Assembly (NCBI GenBank): GCA_022648325.1
Contig: JALCMG010000011.1
Coordinates: 1-64,000, forward strand
DNA: 64,000 nt
Direction: 5' to 3'
Source of the DNA: Olsenella sp.
GTDB lineage: Bacteria; Actinomycetota; Coriobacteriia; Coriobacteriales; Atopobiaceae
This document shows, in pieces, positions 52,443 through 62,968 of this stretch. The notes under the pieces were generated by a model. The model searched no databases. It saw only the letters and a list, made by a program, of their open reading frames with translations, and was not told the DNA's origin. Position 1 is the stretch's first letter. Each line of letters begins with the position of its first letter. The translations under genes were made by a program, and so were the position numbers.

Positions 52443-55076
52443 ATGAAGCAAACGTTCGACATCACGGGCATGACCTGCGCGGCCTGCTCGGCACGGGTTG
52501 GCAAGGCCGCCTCGGGCGTGCCCGGCGTGAGCGAGGCAAACGTCAACCTGCTCAAGAACTCGATGGAGTTCGACTACGACGGAAACCCCAAGACCGCGCA
52601 GGCCGTTGTCGCCGCCATCGAGAAGGAGGGCTACGGCGCCGCCCCGCGCCAGGCGGCAGAGGGTGGGGCCACGTCCTCTCACACGTCCTTCGTAGACCCG
52701 AGGGAGGGTGCCCAGAAGGCGATAGACGCCAAGCAGAAGCAGCTCGTCTGGTCCATCGTCTTTGGCGTCCCCCTTTTCTACCTGGCCATGGGTCCCATGC
52801 TCGGCTGGCCGGAGGTCCCCGGCCTCGCCGGCATGGAGGGCATGATGGCCTCCGCGGTGACGCAGCTCCTTCTCGCCACCTGCGTGCTCTCTGTGAACCG
52901 CAGCTACTTTGTCATGGGATTCAAGACCTTGGCGCACCTCTCGCCCAACATGGACTCGCTCATCGCCATTGGGTCTGCCGCGAGCTATGCCTACAGCCTC
53001 GTGGGGGTCTACCAGATGGCGCTCGCGCTTGGGGCGCTCGACCTCGATGGCGCGCACTACGCCATGATGCACTCGCTATACTTTGACTCGGCGGGCACCA
53101 TCCTCGTGCTCATCACGCTGGGCAAGTACTTCGAGGCCCGCGCCAAGGGCAAGACGACCTCCGCGATAAGCGCGCTCATGGACCTCGCGCCCAAGACGGC
53201 GCGCGTGCGCCGCGACGGCCAGGAGGTGGAGATCCCTACCGACGAGGTGCACGTGGGCGACGTCGTGGTCGTGCGCGCCGGGGAGTCCGTACCGGTCGAC
53301 GGGGTCATCCGCGAGGGCTCTGCCTCGATCGACGAGTCCGCCATCACAGGCGAGCCGGTTCCTGCCGAGAAGGGCGTGGGCGACCGCGTGACCGGCGCCA
53401 CCGTGAGCCAGCGTGGATGGTTCGCCATGGAGGCCACCGCCGTGGGCGACGATACGGCCCTTGCGAGCATCATCCGCCTCGTGGACGAGGCGACCAGCTC
53501 CAAGGCACCCATCGAGCGCCAGGCCGACAAGATCGCTGGCGTCTTTGTGCCCGTGGTCATGGCGATAGCGGCCGTCACCTTCCTTGGCTGGATAGCCCTC
53601 TTTGCGCCGGGAGACTTTGCCACCGCGTTCAACCATGCGGTCTCGGTGCTGGTCATCTCCTGCCCCTGCGCGCTGGGGCTCGCCACGCCCACGGCCATCA
53701 TGGTGGGCACCGAGCGCGGGGCAAAGGTCGGAATCCTCATCAAGAGCGCCGAGGCTCTGGAGGGGGCCTGCGACCTCGACACCGTCGTGCTCGACAAGAC
53801 CGGCACCATCACCGAGGGCAAGCCGCGCGTGACCGACGTGCGCCTGGCTGCGGGCGTGAACGAGACGGAGCTCGCGCGCGTCGCCGCGGCGCTCGAGCGC
53901 AAGAGCGAGCACCCGCTGGCGCAGGCCGTCTGCGACTACGTGGACGAGACACACGCGGACGCCGACAAGGGCGTGGACGCCGCCAACTTCCAGCAGGTTG
54001 CCGGGGGTGGCGTGTGGGCCGTGGTCGATGGCGCTCCGGCCATCGCGGGCAACGCCCGCCTCATGGCCTCCGAGGGCGTGGACGTCTCGTCCCTCTCGCC
54101 CGAGTCAGACCAGCTTGCCGCCCAGGCAAAGACGCCGCTCTACTTTGCGCTCGGTGGCCGTGCGCTGGGGCTTCTCGGCGTGGCGGACGTGGTGAAGGAG
54201 ACCTCCGCGTCGGCTGTGGCGCGTCTGCGCCGCATGGGCGTGCGCACCATCATGCTCACGGGCGATCAGGCCAAGACCGCCGAGGCCGTGGCGCGCCAGG
54301 TGGGCGTTGACGAGGTCGTGGCCGGCGTGCTTCCCAGTCAGAAGGAGCAGAAGGTCCGGGAGCTGCAGGGCCAGGGTCACAAGGTTGCCATGGTGGGCGA
54401 CGGCATCAACGACGCCCCGGCGCTTGCCCGCGCCGACGTGGGCATTGCCATTGGCGCCGGCACCGACGTCGCCATAAGCTCGGCGGACGTGGTGCTCATG
54501 CACTCCGACCCGGCAGACGTTGCCACGGCAATCGAGCTCTCGCACGCCACCATGCGAGACATACGCCAGAACCTGTTCTGGGCGCTGTTCTACAACGCCA
54601 TTTGCATCCCCGTGGCCATGGGAGTGCTCTCGCCCTTGGGCGTGACGCTCAACCCCATGGTGGGTGCTGCGACAATGGGCTTCTCGTCCGTGTTTGTGGT
54701 CTCGAACGCGCTGAGGCTCTTTGCCTGGAAGCCCAGCCAGGCGGGCGAGAAGGACGCCGCGCCCGTTGATACCAAGGTAATTCCGGCCGTTGCAGAGCCC
54801 GCCAATGCGGGCGCGGCCGAGGCAAGCAATGCGGTCGCTGGCGCGGCCGCCAACGAGAGGAGCAACAAGATGGAGAAGAAGCTCAACGTCGAGGGCATGA
54901 TGTGCGATTACTGCGTTGCCCACGTGACCAAGGCCCTCGAGGGGGTACCGGGCGTGAGCTCGGTCAAGGTCTCGCTCGAGGACAAGGACGCCGTGGTCGA
55001 GGCGGCGCCCGAGGTCACCGACGAGGCGCTCGTCGCAGCGGTCAAGGGCGCCGGTTACGAGGCGAGCGTGGCCTAG
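52443..55076 (+). CDS. copA: Copper-exporting P1B-type ATPase with metal-binding domains at both ends
   Basis: This 877-residue pump exports Cu(I). The N-terminal HMA domain has [13 protein letters not shown]. Membrane helices flank the actuator domain ([15 protein letters not shown]). The channel motif is [11 protein letters not shown] (about residue 405), the phosphorylation site [11 protein letters not shown] (about 450), SEHPLAQAV, and the hinge [16 protein letters not shown]. After the last helices comes a linker, then a second HMA domain ([20 protein letters not shown], CxxC at about 820) resembling the chaperone CopZ. A C-terminal CopZ-like fusion is unusual. Coupled to csoR. Confidence 0.95.
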   Translation: MKQTFDITGMTCAACSARVGKAASGVPGVSEANVNLLKNSMEFDYDGNPKTAQAVVAAIEKEGYGAAPRQAAEGGATSSHTSFVDPREGAQKAIDAKQKQLVWSIVFGVPLFYLAMGPMLGWPEVPGLAGMEGMMASAVTQLLLATCVLSVNRSYFVMGFKTLAHLSPNMDSLIAIGSAASYAYSLVGVYQMALALGALDLDGAHYAMMHSLYFDSAGTILVLITLGKYFEARAKGKTTSAISALMDLAPKTARVRRDGQEVEIPTDEVHVGDVVVVRAGESVPVDGVIREGSASIDESAITGEPVPAEKGVGDRVTGATVSQRGWFAMEATAVGDDTALASIIRLVDEATSSKAPIERQADKIAGVFVPVVMAIAAVTFLGWIALFAPGDFATAFNHAVSVLVISCPCALGLATPTAIMVGTERGAKVGILIKSAEALEGACDLDTVVLDKTGTITEGKPRVTDVRLAAGVNETELARVAAALERKSEHPLAQAVCDYVDETHADADKGVDAANFQQVAGGGVWAVVDGAPAIAGNARLMASEGVDVSSLSPESDQLAAQAKTPLYFALGGRALGLLGVADVVKETSASAVARLRRMGVRTIMLTGDQAKTAEAVARQVGVDEVVAGVLPSQKEQKVRELQGQGHKVAMVGDGINDAPALARADVGIAIGAGTDVAISSADVVLMHSDPADVATAIELSHATMRDIRQNLFWALFYNAICIPVAMGVLSPLGVTLNPMVGAATMGFSSVFVVSNALRLFAWKPSQAGEKDAAPVDTKVIPAVAEPANAGAAEASNAVAGAAANERSNKMEKKLNVEGMMCDYCVAHVTKALEGVPGVSSVKVSLEDKDAVVEAAPEVTDEALVAAVKGAGYEASVA
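54870..55076 (+). CDS. Possible separately translated CopZ-like copper chaperone within copA
   Basis: An in-frame ATG at 54870 lies eight bases after GAGAGGAG, in the linker between the CopA membrane part and its C-terminal HMA domain. Starting there would give a free 68-residue protein ([15 protein letters not shown]...) of exactly CopZ size. This is inference from the internal ribosome-binding site. The same residues are also part of full-length CopA. Confidence 0.45.
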   Translation: MEKKLNVEGMMCDYCVAHVTKALEGVPGVSSVKVSLEDKDAVVEAAPEVTDEALVAAVKGAGYEASVA

Positions 55077-55171
55077 CGGCCGTGCCGCCCATGCGGGCAG
55101 TGTTTCTCGCCTAAAAGAACGTGCCATTCAAGGGTCTCGCTGGCGTCTTGCCGCGAGGCCCTTATTCTGTA

Positions 55172-55185
55172 AGACAGATATGTCT
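55172..55185. promoter_or_regulatory. Short inverted repeat upstream of the ROK kinase
   Basis: AGACA and TGTCT are separated by GATA, about 50 bases before the start codon. A possible operator. The rest of the 160-base gap shows no other clear site. Confidence 0.3.
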
Positions 55186-55236
55186 AATTTGGCAGGTGTT
55201 CATGGTGCGCCTGCCGTCGGACGAACGGGGGATGGC

Positions 55237-56118
55237 ATGGCAAGGATTGGCGCGCTTGAGGCCGGCGGAACCAAGATGGTCCTCTCCGTTGGGACGCCCG
55301 AGGGAGAGGTTCTCGAGCGTGAGGAGATTCCCACCCAGGGCCCGAATGACTGCGTCGACCGCATGGTGGAGTGGTTTGGCTCGCACAACGTCGACGCGCT
55401 TGGCATTGGTGCCTTTGGCCCCACCGGCGTGAACCCGTCGTCCTCCAGCTACGGCAAGATTCTCGAGACGCCCAAGACTGCGTGGCGCCACTTCGATTTC
55501 TTGAGCGCCTTCAAGCCGCTGGGCATTCCCATTGGCTACGACACCGACGTCAACGTTGCCTGCCTAGGCGAGGTCACGTACGGCTCGTGCAGGGGGCTCG
55601 ACACCGTGGTTTACCTCACGGTTGGCACGGGCATCGGCGCGGGCGTGATGGTGGGTGGCCAGCTCCTGCATGGCATGCTTCACCCCGAGGCCGGCCACAT
55701 CCTGCTTGAGGTCCAGCCGGGCGACGAGGACAACTGCGTGTGCCCATACCACGATCGTTGCTTTGAGGGCCTGGCCGCCGGCCCCTCCATCGAGCACCGC
55801 TGGGGCAAGAAGGGCTTCGAGCTTGCCGACCGCCCTGAGGTCTGGGATCTCGAGAGCACCTATCTGGCCGAGGGCATCTCGACCTACGTGCTGTGCTACT
55901 CCCCGCAGCGCATCGTGCTCGGCGGCGGCGTGATGAAGCAGACCCAGCTCTTCCCGCTGGTGCGCAAGAAGGCTCTCGAGGATCTCGCCGGCTACCTCGT
56001 GACGCCCGAGCTGGCCGACATCGACTCCTACATCGTGGAGGCCGGCTGCAAGGGTGACCAGGGCGTCCTTGGCTGCATCGAGCTGGGCCGCCGCGCGCTG
56101 GAGGCCGCCCGCGCGTAG
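55237..56118 (+). CDS. ROK-family sugar kinase (fructokinase type)
   Basis: This 293-residue ROK kinase probably phosphorylates fructose or a similar hexose. It has the ATP phosphate-binding start IGALEAGGTKMVLSVG, GIGAFGPTGVN, TVGTGIGAGVMVGGQLLHG, and a zinc-type motif HPEAGHILLE...DNCVCPYHDRCFEGLAAGPSI with one His and three Cys. LGGGVMKQTQLFPLVRKK is near the C-terminus. ATG 55237 is used because it gives the canonical N-terminus; ATG 55232 is in another frame. Single gene. Confidence 0.9.
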   Translation: MARIGALEAGGTKMVLSVGTPEGEVLEREEIPTQGPNDCVDRMVEWFGSHNVDALGIGAFGPTGVNPSSSSYGKILETPKTAWRHFDFLSAFKPLGIPIGYDTDVNVACLGEVTYGSCRGLDTVVYLTVGTGIGAGVMVGGQLLHGMLHPEAGHILLEVQPGDEDNCVCPYHDRCFEGLAAGPSIEHRWGKKGFELADRPEVWDLESTYLAEGISTYVLCYSPQRIVLGGGVMKQTQLFPLVRKKALEDLAGYLVTPELADIDSYIVEAGCKGDQGVLGCIELGRRALEAARA

Positions 56119-56146
56119 GAGAGCCGGTCTTCTCGGCATGTCGTAT

Positions 56147-56170
56147 GGCCGCGCCCTTCTCGGCGCGGCC
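56147..56170 (+). terminator. Hairpin after the ROK kinase gene
   Basis: GGCCGCGCC and GGCGCGGCC form a 9-bp perfect stem with a six-base loop, followed by TCAATTCT. Confidence 0.6.
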
Positions 56171-56209
56171 TCAATTCTGTCGGCCGTTTGCGCTACCCTT
56201 GCTTGGTGA

Positions 56210-58459
<2,250 letters not shown>

Positions 58460-58516
58460 GGAGCCGGTCGGCGGTTCAGCGAGCCAAGCGTTTTCAGGTA
58501 ACCAACAACGTTGTCG

Positions 58517-58546
58517 GACCCTCGTGCCTTCGCGGCACGGGGGTCT
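58517..58546 (+). terminator. Hairpin after ligA
   Basis: GACCC-CGTGCC and GGCACG-GGGTC pair around a TTCG loop with one mismatch, followed by TCTTGCTC. The TTCG tetraloop makes a stable structure. Confidence 0.7.
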
Positions 58547-58617
58547 CTTGCTCAAGCCCGTTTTAAGCCCCACCTCGTAGATTCTAGCTATGTAATAGCA
58601 GTGTAAGGGGGTGGCGC

Positions 58618-59433
58618 ATGAATGCTTCGATGGTTGCCCAACCGGCGAATGTCCGGGTGCCGGCGCAGGTCCAGATGGTCTTCAAGCGCACGGAGGCCAA
58701 GTACCTTCTCACCGACGAGCAGCGCTCTCGGCTGGAGCGGCGCATGGCGCGCCAGATGGAGCCAGACGAGTTTGGTCCCTCCAGGGTTCGCAACCTCTAC
58801 CTCGACACGCCCACGCTCCTTCTCGCCAGGCGCTCGCTCGACCACCCGCTCTACAAGGAGAAGGTCCGCGTGCGGAGCTACCGCCCCGCTGGTCCCGGCG
58901 ACAAGGTGTTCCTCGAGCTCAAGAAGAAGTGCGAGGGCGTGGTCTACAAGCGTCGGTGCTCCCGCGAGCTTGGCGGGGCACTCGACCTCTGCGCCTGCCT
59001 TCGACCTCCCGTGGGGCAGGTCGAGTGCGAGATTGCCTTCACGGCACAGCGCGAGGGCGGCCTTTCCCCGGTGGCCTACGTCGCCTACGACCGCGAGGCT
59101 TACTACGCGCCTCGCGACCGCGACCTGCGCATGACCTTCGACCGGCGCGTGCGCGCCCGCTGGGAGCACCTCTCGCTCTCGCTTGACACGGGCGAGTGGG
59201 TTCTGGGGCAGGGACTCAACGTCCTTGAGGTCAAGACCAGCGGCGCCATGCCGCTCTGGCTCGTGTCGTTCCTCTCGGAGGAGGGGCTGAGAAAGATCAC
59301 CTTCTCGAAGTATGGCATGGCCTACCAGTGGCGTTTCCCACGCGGCTTTAGGCCTTTGCACCCATCGCGCTCGGGGTGCCCGTGGGCGATGCGGCCTGGC
59401 AGCCGGTCCCGGCGGCAGCGCGCGCGAGCGTAA
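58618..59433 (+). CDS. VTC-domain protein (polyphosphate polymerase family) with a shifted C-terminus
   Basis: This protein has a VTC tunnel domain (FKRTEAKYLLTDEQRSRLER, VRNLYLDTPTLLLARRSL, EKVRVRSYRPAGPGDKVFLELKKK, LNVLEVKTSGAMPLWL, ITFSKYGMAYQ). Such domains in other proteins make polyphosphate from ATP. From about 59350 the frame reads an Arg/Ser/Pro-rich tail. In the frame one base over, a protein-like tail (AFAPIALGVPVGDAAWQPV) runs to a stop at 59441, so one G seems missing from a G run near 59351. The catalytic domain is unaffected. It lies in the cluster VTC-DUF4956-carbohydrate-binding. Confidence 0.8.
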   Translation: MNASMVAQPANVRVPAQVQMVFKRTEAKYLLTDEQRSRLERRMARQMEPDEFGPSRVRNLYLDTPTLLLARRSLDHPLYKEKVRVRSYRPAGPGDKVFLELKKKCEGVVYKRRCSRELGGALDLCACLRPPVGQVECEIAFTAQREGGLSPVAYVAYDREAYYAPRDRDLRMTFDRRVRARWEHLSLSLDTGEWVLGQGLNVLEVKTSGAMPLWLVSFLSEEGLRKITFSKYGMAYQWRFPRGFRPLHPSRSGCPWAMRPGSRSRRQRARA

Positions 59434-59464
59434 CCCTCTAGAACTCGACACAAGGGAGGCAACC

Positions 59465-60154
59465 ATGAGCGAATCGCTCTTCTCCACAGCCACGACAGCA
59501 ACGACCACAACCATCGACGTCCTGCCCCTTCTCGCCTGCGTAGCGGTCTCGCTCGTCCTTGGCGCAGTCTTGGCGGCGGTCTACTCCTTCAGACAGCGAC
59601 ACACCCGCTCGTTCACGATTGCGCTGGTGGTGCTTCCGACCATCGTCTGCGTGGTCATAGCGATGGTCAACGGGAACCTTGGGGCGGGCGTTGCCGTGGC
59701 CGGTGCCTTTAGCCTCGTGCGCTTTAGGAGCGCACCTGGCTCGGGCAGGGACATCGCCTACGTCTTTCTCGCCATGGCGGTGGGGCTCGTCGCCGGTATG
59801 GGCTACTTGGCGGTGGCCGTTTTGGTGACCGTCGTGATTGGCGGGGCGTGCCTTGTGCTGCAGCAGATCACCGCATAACCTCGGGGGCACGCGCGCGACC
59901 TTGCCCTGCGCATCACGGTACCCGAGGACCTTGACTACGTAGGTGTGTTTGACGACGTGCTGGGTCGCTACACCACCTACCACGAGCTTTCGTCGGTAAA
60001 GACAAGCAACATGGGGAGCCTGTTCAGGCTTACGTACGACGTGGGAATGGCGTCCGGCGCGGACGAGAAGGCGATGATCGACGAGCTGAGGGCCCGTAAC
60101 GGCAACCTTGAGATCTCCCTCTCTCACCAGGAGGTGAGCAGCTATGAGCTCTAG
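59465..60154 (+). pseudogene. DUF4956 membrane protein with a premature stop
   Basis: ATG 59465 follows GGGAGGC. Membrane helices (DVLPLLACVAVSLVLGAV, TIALVVLPTIVCVVIAM, GAGVAVAGAFSLVRFRSAPG, GYLAVAVLVTVVIGGA) match DUF4956. At 59876-59878 a TAA stops the frame after LVLQQITA. The same frame continues with DLALRITVPEDLDYVGVFDD and GSLFRLTYDVGMA, the usual soluble domain, and ends at 60154. A single-codon change (for example CAA to TAA) would explain it. It overlaps the next gene by 11 bases. Confidence 0.75.
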
Positions 60155-60982
60155 GAACATACGGATTGCGAAGTTTGGCGGTCGTGGCGCCGCGCGAGCG
60201 TGTGTGACGGCCGGGCTTTCGTTTGCGCTGGTGACGGCACCGCTTGCAGGGTGCGCGTCGAGTACGACCGGGGGCAGCGCGTCTACAGGAGCAGATGCCA
60301 GCTCGGAATCGACGGCCAGTGCGGTGGCGACCGCCACCGCGTCCTCGGAGTCGGCGGTAACGCTGCTCGACACGAGTGACGTGTTCTCCGATTGCGACTG
60401 GGACGCCAGCTACGATGCCTCGGAGGCAACGACCATCACGCTCTCGGATGCGGGCCCCACACTGTCTTGGGCGCGGGAGCCGCGGTTGACGGCTCCACCA
60501 TCACAATCACCGAGGCGGGGACCTATGTCATCTCCGGGTCCCTCTCGGACGGGCAGATTGTGGTGGACGCTGCCGATGACGCCAAGGTGCAGATCGTGCT
60601 CGCCGGTGCGTCGGTTACCTCGTCCAGCTCTGCCGCCGTCTACGTGAAGGCTGCGGACAAGGTGTTCCTCACGCTGGCCGAAGGAACCTAGAATGCACTT
60701 TCCACCAGCGGCTCGTTTGCAGACACAGGCGACGGTAACAACGTTGACGGCACGGTCTTCTCGAAGGCGGACCTTACGGTGAACGGCTCGGGGTCGCTAT
60801 CTGTGACCAGCTCCCAGGGGCATGGCATCATCTGCAAGGATGACCTTGCCATCTGTGGTGGGCCCATCGACGTGACGGCAGCCGGCCATGCCATCCAGGG
60901 CAAGGACTCGGTGGCTGTGGGGGCGGGGACGCTCACGTTTTCTGTGTGCGCGATGGTCTCAGACTGGGCCTGGGCTCGATGA
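60144..60982 (+). pseudogene. Carbohydrate-binding-domain lipoprotein, broken
   Basis: It starts in the DUF4956 end with a signal peptide and lipobox (ALVTAPLAGCAS) and a Ser/Thr-rich linker. Near 60455 a one-base loss shifts the frame; the next frame continues with VDGSTITITEAGTYVISGSL. A TAG at 60689-60691 interrupts that frame before ALSTSGSFADTGDGNNVDGT. The frame ends at 60982 after CGGPIDVTAAGHAIQGKDSV, well before a normal C-terminus. Three separate lesions mean no product. Relatives are surface proteins encoded with VTC and DUF4956 proteins. Confidence 0.7.
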
Positions 60983-61082
60983 TGCGCCTTTTCTGGTGAC
61001 GCCCGAGGCACTGCACTTACACAATGGTTGGCATTTGCACGTAATTTGCCCGGTTCTTCTTGCGCGAAGTCCCTTCCGGGCT

Positions 61083-61952
61083 TCATGGAAGCAGCCTCTG
61101 CAGGAGTGCCCGCCTCCTTTCGGCGAGTTCGGGGCTGTCGAGCCGGCGGAGGTGCTCCCTCATCAATCGGCCTGAGGTCTGTGCCATGTGCTCACCAATC
61201 TTGAGACGAAGCCGCTCCGCCTCCTCGAAGTTGTACAGCTCCTCGGAATGCACGGGGATGACCCTGTTTCCCAATGCCTCGATGTCGCTCTTCCGTATGG
61301 CGCCCTTCTTGTGCTCTGCTATAGAGTCATGTCTCTCGTGACTGTCGTACTCAAGGTCCAACTGGTGTAGCTGCCAGAAGACATCTGGCATGAAGGTATT
61401 GGAATGGGTGAGGTACCGCTTGGACTCCTGAACGGCAATGGTAGGGTTGAGCTGCGGAAACGGATAACCCCATCCACCGTGGCGTAACGGTAGAAGGCAT
61501 GCCGAGGCGGGGGCGGTCTCCATGGGCGAGTAGGAGTTGTCGACTGCCCAGCGAGCGGCCTGTCGCGCAAGGTCAACGCCAATGGCTCCGTTCGCGCGAT
61601 CGAGGTATGCCATGAGCCTGCGCTTGGTGGTGAGCGGCTCGTTGAAGTATGTGCAGATGGAACCGTTCTCCCCAGGAGCTGGGCGAGAGTACCGCCCCAA
61701 CAGCTCGTCGTAGAGCAGGAGCCGCTCAATCATGTCTGGCAGCCGTCGGCATTTCCAGATGAGGTAATGCTCGGGGGAGAGCGAGTAGATGTTGTCCCGC
61801 AAGTGAACGAGGGCACCTTGGGGAAGGGCCTGCGGGAGCATGAACGTTTGCACTGCCGAGTCTTTTCGCCGCTCGCTGGTGGACGCCACGAATAGCTCAA
61901 GCGCTTGATCGCCCGCGCCTTTTAGCAGCCAGCGCAGGTTTAATAGAATCAC
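61083..61952 (-). CDS. Nuclease-like protein of unknown function, possibly 5' truncated by a TGA
   Basis: This 289-residue protein. The C-terminal part FMPDVFWQLHQLDLEYDSHERH with EHKKGAIRKSDIEALGNRVIPV has the spacing of a Vsr/DUF559-like PD-(D/E)XK nuclease core (Asp, then Glu-x-Asp, then a conserved helix). The N-terminal part is unassigned. The only start in this frame is GTG 61952, with no ribosome-binding site. Upstream in the same frame MLFERCRVTPLPPGSCINS is followed by TGA at 61968-61970, so the true start may be at 62030-62042 and the gene broken by a Trp-to-stop change. AbiEi-type or other defence relatives are possible but unproven. Confidence 0.5.
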   Translation of the reverse strand: MILLNLRWLLKGAGDQALELFVASTSERRKDSAVQTFMLPQALPQGALVHLRDNIYSLSPEHYLIWKCRRLPDMIERLLLYDELLGRYSRPAPGENGSICTYFNEPLTTKRRLMAYLDRANGAIGVDLARQAARWAVDNSYSPMETAPASACLLPLRHGGWGYPFPQLNPTIAVQESKRYLTHSNTFMPDVFWQLHQLDLEYDSHERHDSIAEHKKGAIRKSDIEALGNRVIPVHSEELYNFEEAERLRLKIGEHMAQTSGRLMREHLRRLDSPELAERRRALLQRLLP

Positions 61953-62497
61953 CCGGTTGAACTCGGTTCACGAGTTGATGCAGGAGCCTGGCGGCAGAGG
62001 CGTGACCCGGCATCGCTCGAACAACATGTCACCCTCGTGCATTGCACGCTGAGTCGATCGAGGGCATTACCTGCGACGATGAGCTTCTTTTGCATGAGGG
62101 TCTCCCATCCGCGTGTGACTGGCGTTTGGAGTGTCACCTGGCGCTGTCGCGCATAAGGAGAAGGTACGTGCGCAACGTTCTGTATGCCGGAAATATCGGC
62201 GGGCGCAAAAGAACTTTTGACAGCAATGCGCAAGAATTTGGTAACCTGATATCGTGGGTTTGCACACGCGTGAGGAAACATAGGGGGGCTGGTGCGACAT
62301 TCTCGGTTGGCTCTCACACCAATTCCCTAGTATCCCACCTTGGCAAGGCTTTTGCACGGCTGCGTCTGTCGCGGACAATAGGAGACCGTTTGCGGTACGG
62401 ATGGGTGTCCTGGCGTATGTGCGACCTGGAATTGGCTATAAAGACAGTAACTAAAGGAGTCGCCCACAAGGACGACCGAGGTAGGAGGTGCATTCCG

Positions 62498-62545
62498 ATG
62501 GGCAGTGACGAGAGTTCAAACAAGCGCCTGCCTGTGGATGCATGA
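62498..62545 (+). CDS. Possible 15-residue leader peptide
   Basis: ATG 62498 lies seven bases after a strong GGAGGTG and opens MGSDESSNKRLPVDA, then TGA. It sits just before the T-box-like motif. The ribosome-binding site is the main support; the peptide has no notable codon run. Confidence 0.25.
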   Translation: MGSDESSNKRLPVDA

Positions 62546-62549
62546 ATTC

Positions 62550-62650
62550 ACCCCAGAGGCGGTGGCAGATCCCTCGCAACGTCAAAGTCGATACGGTGGC
62601 ACCGCGAATACGCTGATTAGACAGCGACGTGAATCACAAACAGGGCAGGC
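62550..62650 (+). ncRNA. Candidate T-box leader core
   Basis: GGTGGCACCGCG at about 62595-62606 matches the conserved T-box sequence (GGTGGNACCGCG) that binds the acceptor end of uncharged tRNA. It is followed by an ACGCTG...CAGCG hairpin. Upstream GACGAGAG and GGCGGTGGCAG resemble other T-box segments, but stem I cannot be folded by eye with confidence. No aminoacyl-tRNA synthetase or amino-acid gene follows within the window. Confidence 0.4.
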
Positions 62651-62670
62651 GCATTCATTTTTCTCCGGTC

Positions 62671-62745
62671 GGTGAAGAACCGACAACTCCAGACAGGTTC
62701 CTAATTCCACGAGAGGAACGGAGAACGGGTTCGCACCAAGCGAAC
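62671..62745 (+). repeat. Three consecutive hairpins in the structured region
   Basis: GTCGGT/ACCGAC, GTTCCT/AGGAAC and GGTTCGC/GCGAACC follow each other within 75 bases. A further GATAG...CTATC dyad lies at about 62752-62768. Together they suggest a folded transcript, not protein-coding DNA. Confidence 0.6.
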
Positions 62746-62834
62746 CATTATAGATAGCACGTGCCTATCGCCTTTGTCGCATCCCGTGGGGGAGCGACCT
62801 CCCTAAGGGGGAGAGTCCAAAGTATCAAGTAGGT

Positions 62835-62866
62835 GGGCGGGCGTCCGGAAGGGCGTCCGCCCTTTT
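62835..62866 (+). terminator. Rho-independent terminator
   Basis: GGGCGGGCG and CGTCCGCCC form a 9-bp stem (one G-T pair) with a TCCGGAAGGG loop, followed by TTTT. It ends the structured region about 100 bases before the ndpA-like gene. Confidence 0.88.
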
Positions 62867-62968
62867 GTGCGTTGGACTCCTCCGCTCTCACCTGAGGTAT
62901 CCTTGTGGGTCGCGCGCTGAGCCCGCATGGGGCGAGCAAAGACGCGCGCCAAGGGAATGCGAGGGCAC

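Larger units (their letters stand above)
61971..62968. other. About 1 kb without a convincing gene
   Basis: Coding-like frames here have poor codon use and no recognisable family. The left half contains fragments that may be the 5' end of the nuclease-like gene on the minus strand. The right half (62440-62866) is dense in inverted repeats and ends in a terminator, so it looks like a transcribed structured RNA. No tRNA, tmRNA or RNase P RNA could be fitted. Confidence 0.45.

Noticed and set aside
62042-62545. A 167-codon plus-strand frame
   Set aside because: Composition and codon use are unlike neighbouring genes, there is no recognisable domain, and it covers a region dense in dyads; only its last 15 codons have a good start signal.
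62440-62870. tmRNA, RNase P RNA or SRP RNA in the structured region
   Set aside because: The conserved core sequences of these RNAs (tRNA-like CCA end, P4 helix sequences, SRP tetraloops) are missing.
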